This document shows positions 17,262-25,540 of a DNA stretch of 64,000 bases, one piece after another. The notes under the pieces are model-generated. The model saw only the letters and a list, made by a program, of their open reading frames with translations, was not told the DNA's origin and made no database searches. Positions within the stretch are counted from its first letter, which is position 1. The number at the start of each line of letters is the position of its first letter. The stretch is from Neorhizobium galegae bv. officinalis. Lineage in GTDB: Bacteria > Pseudomonadota > Alphaproteobacteria > Rhizobiales > Rhizobiaceae. Made by a program: the position numbers and the translations under genes. The stretch is from the NCBI GenBank assembly GCA_000985875.1, contig CCRI01000001.1:124001-188000 (forward strand). The letters run 5' to 3'.

Positions 17262-18467
17262 TCAGTAGGCGGGTTTGACGGGGAACCAGTCCTTGCGCGC
17301 GGTATCGAGATAGGCGCCGGCAATGCCATCCACCTGGTATTTTTCGAGCATTTCGACGTCCACCTGGACGCCGAGGCCTGGTCCTTCCGGCACCTGGAAT
17401 CGGCCATCCTTCAGGACCGGCGGGTTGGGCGATACATCGCCGCCGAGATAGGCGCGCTCGGTGTCGATGGCGATCGACATGTTCGGCAATGAGGCAGCGA
17501 GATGGATATAGGCGGATTGCGACAGCGCGAGTTCGGCGCCGGAATGCAGCGTCACCGAAATGCCGACCGATTCGCATATCGCAGCCGCCTTGATCGTCTG
17601 CCAGAGGCCGCCTGCCTCGTGCGGATCGAGTAGCACGACATCGGCTGCATTGGCGCGGATGATGTTGCCGACGTCGGAGAGGGTATAGGCGCTTTCGTCG
17701 AGCGCGATCGGTACCGAGGAGTTCGCGACGAGAGCCGCATGGCCGGCAAGGTCGTCGAGTTCCAGCGGCTGCTCCACGTAGGCCGGATCGAAGGCCTTCA
17801 GCTTTTCGAGCTGGCGCTTGGCGGTCGCCGGGTTCCAGGCGCCGTTGACGTCGAGCCGGAGTGGATACTCGCCGATCACCTTTCGGGAGGTCTCGGCGAG
17901 CGTGATGTCGCTCCTTTCATCGAAGCCGATCTTCACTTTGAAGGTGGTGTATCCAAGATCGAGGAACCGCTTCAGGCGTTCGGAAAGACCTTTCGGATCG
18001 TTGGTGAAGAGATAGGCTGCGGCCTCGACGTCCTTGCGCCAGCGGCCGCCCCACATGGCATGGAGCGGCAGGTTCGCCTGTTTGCCGAGCGCATCCCACA
18101 TCGCCATTTCCATGGCGCAGATCGCCATCACCGCCGCACGCTTGTGGTGATAGAAGCCGGCGCCGAGCACATGCCGGTGGAACCGCTCGGCATCCGCGAC
18201 CGGATATCCGATCGCCAGCGGCGCGACGATATCGGCAAACACCGCCGGCACGTTGGCGATCAGCGAGATCGTCTCGCCCCAGCCGATGATCCCTGCATCC
18301 GTCTCGATTCGACAGATCAGCCGGGTCGTGCCGATTCGGCGGCCGGAACCCCAGAGAATGTCCTCGGTAAACGGCATACGGACCAGCCAGTGGTCCACTT
18401 TGGTAATGCGCAAGATATCCTCCCAGGGACGGCCAGGGGCTGGCCGCTTCAGTTTCACTGTTGACAT
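17262..18467 (-). CDS. Enolase-superfamily sugar-acid dehydratase (mandelate racemase/muconate lactonizing family)
   Basis: A 401-residue enolase-superfamily enzyme with metal ligands in the order LRLDVNGAW (Asp), AYVEQPL (Glu) and ALDESAY (Glu/Asp region), a K-x-K base motif in TTFKVKIGF and a late His in VTLHSGAEL. By context it would dehydrate an aldonate such as galactonate or fuconate to the 2-keto-3-deoxy acid used by DgoK. The ATG at 18467 is preferred, since upstream extensions run antisense into the IclR gene. It lacks an obvious ribosome-binding site: the 13 bases upstream are the candidate IclR operator. First gene of the minus-strand operon; the substrate is not identified. Confidence 0.82.
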   Translation of the reverse strand: MSTVKLKRPAPGRPWEDILRITKVDHWLVRMPFTEDILWGSGRRIGTTRLICRIETDAGIIGWGETISLIANVPAVFADIVAPLAIGYPVADAERFHRHVLGAGFYHHKRAAVMAICAMEMAMWDALGKQANLPLHAMWGGRWRKDVEAAAYLFTNDPKGLSERLKRFLDLGYTTFKVKIGFDERSDITLAETSRKVIGEYPLRLDVNGAWNPATAKRQLEKLKAFDPAYVEQPLELDDLAGHAALVANSSVPIALDESAYTLSDVGNIIRANAADVVLLDPHEAGGLWQTIKAAAICESVGISVTLHSGAELALSQSAYIHLAASLPNMSIAIDTERAYLGGDVSPNPPVLKDGRFQVPEGPGLGVQVDVEMLEKYQVDGIAGAYLDTARKDWFPVKPAY

Positions 18468-18481
18468 GGAACTTAGTTCCA
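18467..18481. promoter_or_regulatory. Candidate IclR operator between the divergent operons
   Basis: TGGAACTTAGTTCCA is a perfect palindrome with 6-base arms TGGAAC/GTTCCA and a 3-base centre, the size and style of IclR-family sites. It touches the first base of the minus-strand dehydratase start codon and lies 74 bases before the IclR-fusion start. A matching copy lies at 22266-22280. Confidence 0.6.
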
Positions 18482-18555
18482 AGATAACTCTCTTGGCAAG
18501 AGCGAGGCGGCATGCTGTGGGAGCGGCAGCAGAAATCGTCGTCCAGGGAGAGGGC

Positions 18556-20280
18556 ATGGCCAAGGTACAATTGGAAGCGATCGAGAAGGATGTCGCCAAC
18601 GACACGCATGGCGTGCCGGGTGTCCAGGCGCTGACGCGCGGCATCCAGATCGTCGATGCGGTGGCGGCAGAAGCCCGCGGCCTGCGCTTCACCGAACTGC
18701 TCGACCAGACGCAATTGCCGAAGGGCACGCTGCACCGCCTGCTGCAGGCGCTGGTGGATGAGCGGCTCCTGCATTTCGATACCCGCGACCAGGTCTATCG
18801 CCTTGCGCCGCGCCTGTTTCAATGGGCGCACAAGGTCTGGGACAATTTCGACCTGCGCGGCGCGGCTGAGCCGGAACTGGCGCGGCTTCGCGACCTGACC
18901 GGGGAGGCGATCCGTCTCGGCGTGCTCGACGGCGACAGCATTCTCTACATAGACCAGAGGGAGGTGCCGCAGCCGCTGCGCCTCAACAACGGCGTCGGTT
19001 CGCGTGCCGCGCCGCATGCGAGCGGGCTCGGCAAGGCGATCCTGGCGCATCTGTCGCTCGAAAAACGCCGCGCGCTGCTCGACGGCATCGAACTCGAGCG
19101 CCTGACGCCGAACACGATCGTCAACGCCGAGGAACTCAGCCGCCAGCTCGATCTCACCAAGGCGCGCGGCTACGCCGTCTCGGTGGACGAGCAGCATATC
19201 GGCATTTCCTCGGTCGCCGCACCGGTTCTCAACCATCGCGGCGAGCCGATCGGCGCGATCGGCATCATCGGCCCGTCCTTCCGCCTGCCCGTCGACCGGC
19301 TGCACGCGTTCGGCCGCGACGTCATCGAGGCGGCCCGCCGCACATCCGGCAATTTTGGAGAATTCCCCATGTCGCTTGCGGTCAAGCCGCGTCCCCTCGG
19401 CCCCGATCGCGCCGATGTGCGCTGTGTCATTCCGGCAAGCACGTTTCTCGGCGAGGGCCCGCATTGGTCGCCGGAGGACAAGAAGCTCTATTTCGTCGAT
19501 ATCCTGGCGCCTGCCGTGCATACCGGCGATCCGGTGAAGGGCACCTATACGTCCATGCAGGTGCCGGAACTGATCGGTTTTGTCATCCCTCGCTCGCGCG
19601 GCGGTTTCGTCGCCGCCATGCATGGCGAGATCCGCGGTATCGATCTTGCAACCGGTGATATCACGACGATCTCACGGCCCGAATCCGACCGCCCCGGCAA
19701 TCGCTTCAACGACGGCAAATGCGATCGTCGCGGCAGGCTCTGGGCCGGTACGCTGGCGATCGACACGACGCCGGACCAGGGGCGGCTCTGGAGGATCGAT
19801 CCGGACGGGCGGTCGCGGGAGATGGATCGCGGTTTCCACGTCTCGAACGGTCTTGGCTGGAGCCCGGACGACCGCACCTTCTACTTCACCGATACCAACC
19901 GGCAGACGGTCTATGCCTATGATTTTGATATCGAAAGCGGCGAAGTCGCCAACCGCCGGACTTTTATTACCGTGCCGGAGGCCGAAGGCAAGCCGGACGG
20001 CATGACCGTCGATGCGGAAGGTTTCGTCTGGATCGCCCATTGGGACGGCTGGTGCGTCACCCGTTACGATCCGCAGGGCAAGGTCGAGCGGGTGATCAAT
20101 CTGCCGATACCGCGCCCGACAAGCTGCGTCTTCGGCGGTTCCGACATGCAGACCCTGTTCGTGACGTCCGCCCGCATCCGGCTTTCGGCAGCCCAGCTTT
20201 CCGAAGCGCCGCTCTCCGGCAGCGTGTTTTCCATCGATACCGGCATCAAGGGGCAGGCAGCCCAGATGTTTGCGGGCTGA
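18556..20280 (+). CDS. IclR-family regulator fused to an SMP-30/gluconolactonase domain
   Basis: One uninterrupted 574-residue chain. Residues about 24-85 are the IclR winged helix (RGIQIVDAVAAE, LPKGTLHRLLQALVDERLL), about 95-265 the IclR effector-binding domain (LRDLTGEAIRLGVL, GVGSRAAPHASGLGKA, GISSVAAPV) and 272-574 a six-bladed SMP-30 lactonase, with metal Glu300 (FLGEGPHWSP), NRFNDGKCD and HVSNGLGWSPDD. The lactonase would open the sugar lactone made by the dehydrogenase at 21413. GGGAGAGGG precedes the ATG at 18556. An internal ATG at 19369, at the domain boundary, has its own GGAG eight bases upstream, so free lactonase may also be made. No stop or frameshift separates the domains. 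Confidence 0.9.
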   Translation: MAKVQLEAIEKDVANDTHGVPGVQALTRGIQIVDAVAAEARGLRFTELLDQTQLPKGTLHRLLQALVDERLLHFDTRDQVYRLAPRLFQWAHKVWDNFDLRGAAEPELARLRDLTGEAIRLGVLDGDSILYIDQREVPQPLRLNNGVGSRAAPHASGLGKAILAHLSLEKRRALLDGIELERLTPNTIVNAEELSRQLDLTKARGYAVSVDEQHIGISSVAAPVLNHRGEPIGAIGIIGPSFRLPVDRLHAFGRDVIEAARRTSGNFGEFPMSLAVKPRPLGPDRADVRCVIPASTFLGEGPHWSPEDKKLYFVDILAPAVHTGDPVKGTYTSMQVPELIGFVIPRSRGGFVAAMHGEIRGIDLATGDITTISRPESDRPGNRFNDGKCDRRGRLWAGTLAIDTTPDQGRLWRIDPDGRSREMDRGFHVSNGLGWSPDDRTFYFTDTNRQTVYAYDFDIESGEVANRRTFITVPEAEGKPDGMTVDAEGFVWIAHWDGWCVTRYDPQGKVERVINLPIPRPTSCVFGGSDMQTLFVTSARIRLSAAQLSEAPLSGSVFSIDTGIKGQAAQMFAG

Positions 20281-20321
20281 GATTTGGAGGAGCTTCCGGG
20301 AGGAGCTCTTAAGAGGAAGAA

Positions 20322-21416
20322 ATGGCCAAGCTTGAACTCAAAGACATCCGCAAATCCTTCGGTTCGGCCGAAGTACTGAAGGGCATCGACCTGACGGTCG
20401 AGGACGGCGAATTCGTCGCCTTTGTCGGCCCGTCCGGCTGCGGAAAATCGACGCTCCTGCGGCTCATCTGCGGCCTCGACGAGATCACGTCCGGCCAGAT
20501 GGCGATCGACGGCGAGCTGGTGAACGACGTGCCGCCCGCCAAGCGCGGCATTGCCATGGTCTTCCAGTCTTATGCGCTTTATCCCCATATGACGGTTGCC
20601 GAGAACATGGGTTATTCGCTGCGGCTGGCCGGCACGCCGAAGCAGGAGATCGATACGCGGGTCATCCAGGCGGCGAAGAAACTCCGCATCGATACCTATC
20701 TGGAGCGCAAGCCCCGCCAGCTCTCTGGCGGCCAGCGCCAGCGTGTTGCGATCGGCCGCGCCATCGTGCGCGAACCGCGCATCTTCCTGTTCGACGAACC
20801 GCTCTCGAACCTGGACGCCTCTCTGCGCGTGGAGATGCGCATCGAGATCGCCCGGATGAAGGACACGCTCGGGACTACGATGGTCTACGTGACCCACGAC
20901 CAGATCGAGGCGATGACACTGGCCGACAAGATCGTGGTGCTGAATTCCGGCCGTGTCGAGCAGATCGGCTCGCCGCTCGACCTCTACAACAAGCCGGTCA
21001 ACCGCTTCGTCGCGGGCTTCATCGGCTCGCCGCGCATGAATTTCCTGAAGCTCGATGCCAGGAAGAGCGACGGCGTGTTCACTGTGCCGGGCGGAGACGT
21101 CCGACTGCCGCGCGACTTGACCTCGGCGCCTGCCGAAATCGGCATTCGGCCGGAACATGTGGAACTGGTGAGCCGCGGCGCGCCAGAATCGCTTGCCGGC
21201 ACTGTCACCATGACCGAGCATCTCGGCAGCGACACTTATGCCTATGTGGCGCTTGAAGGCTCCGAGGAGATGGTCGTCGTCCGCCTGTCCGGCGACCGGG
21301 CCGTCAAGCGCAATGAGCCGATCGGCGTGCATGTCGATCCGGCGATGATCCATGTCTTTTCCACTGAAGGCCTTTCGCTTGCTTCCGCGCGTCCCGTTGC
21401 CCTGGAGGCCGCATGA
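20322..21416 (+). CDS. Sugar ABC transporter ATP-binding protein (UgpC/MsmK family)
   Basis: A 364-residue ATPase with Walker [10 protein letters not shown], signature [14 protein letters not shown], Walker [14 protein letters not shown]-loop [10 protein letters not shown] and the C-terminal TOBE/OB regulatory domain typical of carbohydrate importers ([30 protein letters not shown]). It energises the permeases at 23770-25540. It follows the IclR fusion by 41 bases that contain strong GGAGG/GAGG purine tracts, and overlaps the dehydrogenase start by 4 bases. Confidence 0.93.
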   Translation: MAKLELKDIRKSFGSAEVLKGIDLTVEDGEFVAFVGPSGCGKSTLLRLICGLDEITSGQMAIDGELVNDVPPAKRGIAMVFQSYALYPHMTVAENMGYSLRLAGTPKQEIDTRVIQAAKKLRIDTYLERKPRQLSGGQRQRVAIGRAIVREPRIFLFDEPLSNLDASLRVEMRIEIARMKDTLGTTMVYVTHDQIEAMTLADKIVVLNSGRVEQIGSPLDLYNKPVNRFVAGFIGSPRMNFLKLDARKSDGVFTVPGGDVRLPRDLTSAPAEIGIRPEHVELVSRGAPESLAGTVTMTEHLGSDTYAYVALEGSEEMVVVRLSGDRAVKRNEPIGVHVDPAMIHVFSTEGLSLASARPVALEAA

Positions 21417-22219
21417 CCATCCATCCCGAACTCATCGCCAAGGTCCAGGTCGAGGCAGCGAAATACCCGAGCCTCAAGGCCAAGGGCGTACTGATCACCG
21501 GCGGCGGATCGGGCATCGGTGCCTCGCTTGTCGAGCATTTCTGCGCCCAAGGCTGCAAGGTCGGTTTCCTCGACCTCAATGCCAACGTGGCCGACGAGAC
21601 TGCCGAAACGGTCGGCAAGAAGACCGGCAATACGCCGTCCTATCGTGCTGCGGATCTGCGCGACATCGACGCCCTGAAGGAAGGGATCGAGGCACTCCGA
21701 TCCGAGATCGGCCCCATCCGGGTGCTCGTCAACAATGCCGGCAATGACGATCGCATGCCGCTCGAAGAGGTGACGCCGGACTATTGGGACGAGCGGTTCC
21801 AGACCAACCTGCGGCACCAGTTCTTCGCAGTCCAGGCCGTCGTGCCGGAAATGGCGGAAGCCGGCGGCGGGTCGGTCATCAACATGGGATCGATCTCCTG
21901 GATGCGCGGCGCGGCCGGCCTGATCTTCTACACGACCGCGAAATCCGCCGTGATGGGCATGACCAAGTCGCTCGCCCGCGAACTGGGGACACGCAATATC
22001 CGCGTCAATTCGATCGCGCCCGGCTGGGTGCTGACCGAACGCCAGGTGGAGCGCGCCAAGCGGGTCTACCAGGGCAAGTTTTCCGAATACCTCGAGGTCC
22101 AGTGCCTCAAGGAGCATCTGCTGCCGCCCGATATCGCCCGCATGGCGCTGTTTCTGGCGGCAGACGATTCCCGCCTCATCACGTCGCAAACATTCATCGT
22201 CGATGGAGGCGTCGTCTAA
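21413..22219 (+). CDS. SDR-family sugar dehydrogenase
   Basis: A 268-residue classical short-chain dehydrogenase: cofactor loop TGGGSGIG (residues 29-36), NNAG (107-110), and catalytic Ser160, Tyr173 and Lys177 (YTTAK). FLDLN at the end of the second strand favours NAD+ over NADP+. By its neighbours it oxidises a sugar (galactose, fucose or arabinose type) to the lactone that the adjacent SMP-30 domain hydrolyses. ATGA overlap with the ATPase. The substrate is inferred from the pathway. Confidence 0.88.
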   Translation: MTIHPELIAKVQVEAAKYPSLKAKGVLITGGGSGIGASLVEHFCAQGCKVGFLDLNANVADETAETVGKKTGNTPSYRAADLRDIDALKEGIEALRSEIGPIRVLVNNAGNDDRMPLEEVTPDYWDERFQTNLRHQFFAVQAVVPEMAEAGGGSVINMGSISWMRGAAGLIFYTTAKSAVMGMTKSLARELGTRNIRVNSIAPGWVLTERQVERAKRVYQGKFSEYLEVQCLKEHLLPPDIARMALFLAADDSRLITSQTFIVDGGVV

Positions 22220-22265
22220 CGAGGGCAAGGCGGATACGGCGCTCGCCGCTTGACCTTTTTCAAGT

Positions 22266-22280
22266 TGAAACAGAGTTCCA
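22266..22280. promoter_or_regulatory. Second candidate IclR operator, upstream of the binding-protein gene
   Basis: TGAAACAGAGTTCCA matches the 18467 site in both arms with a single mismatch (TGaAAC/GTTCCA) and the same 3-base spacing. It lies 25 bases before the binding-protein ATG in an 85-base gap, so the importer genes may have their own regulated promoter. Confidence 0.45.
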
Positions 22281-22304
22281 TAATCATCGTTTCGGGAGGA
22301 TCTG

Positions 22305-23576
22305 ATGAATACCTTTACCAGACTGATCGGCACCGCCGCCGTCGCGCTTACACTCGGCTCGGGTGCCGCCAAGGCGGCCGATTTGAGTTTCATGAGCTTC
22401 ACTTACGCGGAAGAGGCCAACAAGGCGATCGTCCAGGGCGTCCTGGATAATTTTCAAAAGGCCGAGAAGCTGACGGTCGAGCCGCTCGGCTTCGCCTGGG
22501 GCGACATGCAGAAGAACATCTTTTTGCGCGCCCGGTCTAAGACCCTGCCTGACATCGCCCAGCTTTCCGAACGCTGGCTGCCGACCTTTGCGAGCCTCGA
22601 TAATCTCGTCGATTTGAACACGGTCTACGGCAAGGACAAGCTTGAAGCGGCTTTCGCGCCGGATGCGCTCGCCATGGGCAATATCAACGGCAAGCAGCTT
22701 GCACTGCCGCTTCTGTCCGGTTCGATCGGCATGGTGGCCAACAAGGAAGTTCTCGCCAAGGCCGGCATCAATGACGCTCCGAAGACCGTCGACGACTTCA
22801 AGAAAGCTCTGGTCGCGGTGAGAGACAAGGTACCCAACTCGGTGCCGTACTCGATGGCGACCAAGAATAACGGCTCGATCCTGATCGACTTCATGGTCTG
22901 GAACTGGGTGCATGGCGGCCGGATCATCGATGATGCCGGCAAGGTCGTCGTCGACAGTCAGAAGAGCCGCGATGCGCTCACCTTCATGGTCGGCCTGATG
23001 AAGGATCGTCTGGCGGCTCCGGAAATCGACCGCCCGGACTCGCGTCGCCTGCTGGCGCAGGGCGCTTCAGCCTTCTATCTCGACGCGCCGCAAACCCGCA
23101 CCTTCCTGCGTGATTTCTCCGGCAAGGGCCAGGCCTTCGACGCCAACGTCCTGCCAATGCCGACGCCTGTGCTGAAGGCCAGTGACAAGCCTGTTTCCGT
23201 CCAGTGGGGACATCTGCTCGTGCAGTTCGCCGCCGGCGGCAAGGCCAAGGCAGATGATCCGGCCGACAAGTTCCTGACCTACATCATTTCGGACAAGGTG
23301 CAGACGGACCTTCCGTTGAAGATGAGCGCGCTGCCGGTCACCAAGTCCGCCCGCGCGGCGGTTGCCGAGGACGCCTATCTGAAGAACTGGTCGGCCGCGA
23401 CGGGTGACGCCCGCCGCAACGAAGTCGGCATCTGGTCGAATGCCGCCGACCTCACCAACATCATCGGCGAGGAAGTGCAGGGCGCGCTGCTCGGCCAGAA
23501 GTCTGCCGATGACGCCATCAAGTCCATGCAGGCGCGGCTGACGACCAGCATGGAGAAGGCCAAGAAGTCGGAATAG
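22305..23576 (+). CDS. Carbohydrate ABC transporter substrate-binding protein (family 1)
   Basis: A 423-residue periplasmic binding protein with a signal peptide (basic start, hydrophobic core, cleavage near GAAKAADLSF). The fold markers EANKAIVQGVLDNFQ, LPDIAQLSERW and GSIGMVANKEVLAKAGI are of the MalE/UgpB type. A GGGAGGA ribosome-binding site precedes the ATG. It captures the sugar or sugar acid for the permeases that follow after a 193-base gap filled by a repeat element. Confidence 0.9.
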   Translation: MNTFTRLIGTAAVALTLGSGAAKAADLSFMSFTYAEEANKAIVQGVLDNFQKAEKLTVEPLGFAWGDMQKNIFLRARSKTLPDIAQLSERWLPTFASLDNLVDLNTVYGKDKLEAAFAPDALAMGNINGKQLALPLLSGSIGMVANKEVLAKAGINDAPKTVDDFKKALVAVRDKVPNSVPYSMATKNNGSILIDFMVWNWVHGGRIIDDAGKVVVDSQKSRDALTFMVGLMKDRLAAPEIDRPDSRRLLAQGASAFYLDAPQTRTFLRDFSGKGQAFDANVLPMPTPVLKASDKPVSVQWGHLLVQFAAGGKAKADDPADKFLTYIISDKVQTDLPLKMSALPVTKSARAAVAEDAYLKNWSAATGDARRNEVGIWSNAADLTNIIGEEVQGALLGQKSADDAIKSMQARLTTSMEKAKKSE

Positions 23577-23581
23577 TCAAC

Positions 23582-23720
23582 CTCTGCCCCTTCTCCCCCC
23601 TTGCGGGGGAGATGTCACCGTAGGTGACAGAGGGGGGTAGTGCCACGAATGCAGAGGGGAATTTGTTGAACCACCCCCCTCTGCCCTTACAGGGCATCTC
23701 CCCCGCAGGGGGGGAGATGG
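23582..23720. repeat. RIME-like rhizobial intergenic mosaic repeat
   Basis: A composite palindromic element. Small hairpins CTCCCCC/GGGGGAG (23593-23611), TGTCACC/GGTGACA (23613-23629), TGCCCT/AGGGCA (23682-23696) and a second CTCCCCC/GGGGGAG are enclosed by longer arms CAGAGGGGGG (23628-23637) and CCCCCCTCTG (23674-23683). This composition (CCCCTCTG, ATCTCCCCC, GGGGGAGATG) is what I know as rhizobial intergenic mosaic elements. It sits inside the importer operon, between the binding-protein stop and the first permease. Confidence 0.75.
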
Positions 23721-23769
23721 GAGCATGCCGCACCGGCGCGGCATTTATCTCGAACAGGAAATAGCCTCT

Positions 23770-24702
23770 ATGGCCGTGATCGAAAACAACACGCTCGCCT
23801 ATCCGGTCTCGCCGCATGCGAACCGGGGCGGCTTGAAAGCCGGGCAGAACCGCATCGGGCTTCTTCTGCTGCTGCCGGCGGCGGTCGCCTTTGCTGCGGT
23901 CATCCTCTATCCGTTCCTGTCAGCGCTCGGCCTGTCGCTGTTCGAATACACCGTCGAGATGATGGAGCCGCGCTTCATCGGTTTCGAGAATTTTGTGAAG
24001 ATCGCATCCGATCCGGATGTCTGGGCGGCCTTCTGGACGACCGCCATCTATGTGGCGCTGACCACGACGGGAACGTTGGTCGCGGGTCTCGGCTGGGCGT
24101 TGATCATGAACCAGCCGTTTGCCGGCCGCGCGGTGTTGCGCTCGCTGTCGCTGCTGCCCTGGGTGCTGCCGTCGACCGTCAGCGCCTTCATCTGGGGCTG
24201 GATCTTCAATTCCCGTTACGGCGTGCTGAACGCCTTCCTGATGGAACTGGGCCTGATCGACTACCCGCAGGCGTGGTTGTCGACGCCCGAAGGCGCCATG
24301 CTGGCGGTGGTGCTGACCAAGATCTGGCTCTCCATCCCGCTTTTCATGTCCTTTTTCCTGGCCGGCCTGCAGAACCTCGACAAGGAGCAGATCGATGCCG
24401 CCCGCGTCGATGGCGCCGGCAACTGGGCGGTGCTGCGCGACCATATCCTGCCGCATCTGCGCCCGGTCCTGATGATCGTCGTGGTTCTCGGCGTGATCGG
24501 CAATCTGCAGCAGTTCGACACGATCTACGCGCTGACCGGCGGCGGGCCGGTGCGGGCGACGACGGTGCTCTCGGTCGAGGTCTATCGCCGTGCTTTCGAA
24601 CAGTGGGATATCGGCTTTGCGTCCGCCGTCGGCGTGCTGTGGGTCGCAGCGCTCCTGCCGCCCGCCTTCCTCTATCTGCGCATGCTGGTGAAAGGAAACT
24701 GA
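23770..24702 (+). CDS. Carbohydrate ABC transporter permease (MalF/UgpA type)
   Basis: About 310 residues with six hydrophobic segments and the EAA loop (EQIDAARVDGAGNWAVLRDHI). The start at 23770 (MAVIENN) follows an AGGAAA ribosome-binding site; an in-frame ATG at 23725 abuts the repeat element and would add 15 charged residues. The gene is 1 base from the second permease. It forms the channel with its neighbour. Confidence 0.9.
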   Translation: MAVIENNTLAYPVSPHANRGGLKAGQNRIGLLLLLPAAVAFAAVILYPFLSALGLSLFEYTVEMMEPRFIGFENFVKIASDPDVWAAFWTTAIYVALTTTGTLVAGLGWALIMNQPFAGRAVLRSLSLLPWVLPSTVSAFIWGWIFNSRYGVLNAFLMELGLIDYPQAWLSTPEGAMLAVVLTKIWLSIPLFMSFFLAGLQNLDKEQIDAARVDGAGNWAVLRDHILPHLRPVLMIVVVLGVIGNLQQFDTIYALTGGGPVRATTVLSVEVYRRAFEQWDIGFASAVGVLWVAALLPPAFLYLRMLVKGN

Positions 24703-24703
24703 G

Positions 24704-25540
24704 ATGTTCGACCTTTCCTCCCGACAGGCCAAGATCGTCTTCTTCGCGGCGCTTGCGGTCATCGGCTTCTTCCTGTTCTTCCCGCTCTACTGGCTGGTGA
24801 TCTCGTCGCTGAAGGCCAATGCCGAGCTCTACCGGGTCGTGCCGACGCCGTTCCCGACAATGCCGAGCCTTGAACATTTCATCCGGGCTCTGACTGCCGG
24901 CAAGCTGCCGATGTACCTGATGAACAGCCTGATCACCTCGACCTGCAGCGCTGCGCTGGTGACGCTGCTGGCGCTCTATGCCGGCTTCAGCTTCGCCAAA
25001 TATCGGTATTTCGGCCGCCAGCCAGTAATGCTGTTCATGCTCTCGGCGCAGATGTTTCCGTTCGGCCTGCTGCTCATCTCCATCTATCCGCTGATGAGCG
25101 AGCTGAACCTGCTCGACACCCGGCCGGGATTGATCCTCAGCTATATCGTCTTCGCGCTGCCGGTCTCGACCTACATGCTCTACAGCTACTTTTCCCAGGT
25201 GCCAGACGAGCTGATCGACGCGGCGCGGGCGGATGGGGCTAGCGATCTTCGGATCTTCCACACGATCGTCATCCCGATCTCGATCCCGCCGATCGTCACG
25301 GTGTTCCTTTATTCCTTCATGTGGTCGTGGAACGACCTTCTCTATTCGATGACGCTGATCGTCTCCGACGAGAAGCGCACGATCGGGCCGGGCCTGCTTC
25401 TCACCTATCTCAACGAGGTCAATTCCGACTGGGGCGGCGCCATGGCGGCATCGCTGGTCGCATCCGCGCCCATCGTCGTGGCCTTCATGTTCCTCCAACG
25501 TTATTTCATTCAGGGCGTTACCGCCGGAGCAGTCAAATGA
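24704..25540 (+). CDS. Carbohydrate ABC transporter permease (MalG/UgpE type)
   Basis: A 278-residue inner-membrane permease with an N-terminal helix (VFFAALAVIGFFLFFPLYWLV), five more segments and the EAA loop (DELIDAARADGASDLRIFHTI). AAAGGAAACTGAG gives the ribosome-binding site. Its stop overlaps the start of the DapA-like gene (ATGA), tying transport to catabolism in one transcript. Confidence 0.92.
   Translation: MFDLSSRQAKIVFFAALAVIGFFLFFPLYWLVISSLKANAELYRVVPTPFPTMPSLEHFIRALTAGKLPMYLMNSLITSTCSAALVTLLALYAGFSFAKYRYFGRQPVMLFMLSAQMFPFGLLLISIYPLMSELNLLDTRPGLILSYIVFALPVSTYMLYSYFSQVPDELIDAARADGASDLRIFHTIVIPISIPPIVTVFLYSFMWSWNDLLYSMTLIVSDEKRTIGPGLLLTYLNEVNSDWGGAMAASLVASAPIVVAFMFLQRYFIQGVTAGAVK

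Noticed and set aside
17917..19623. A 568-codon minus-strand frame across the IclR fusion and the dehydratase
   Set aside because: It overlaps two strong genes out of frame and crosses their shared regulatory gap.
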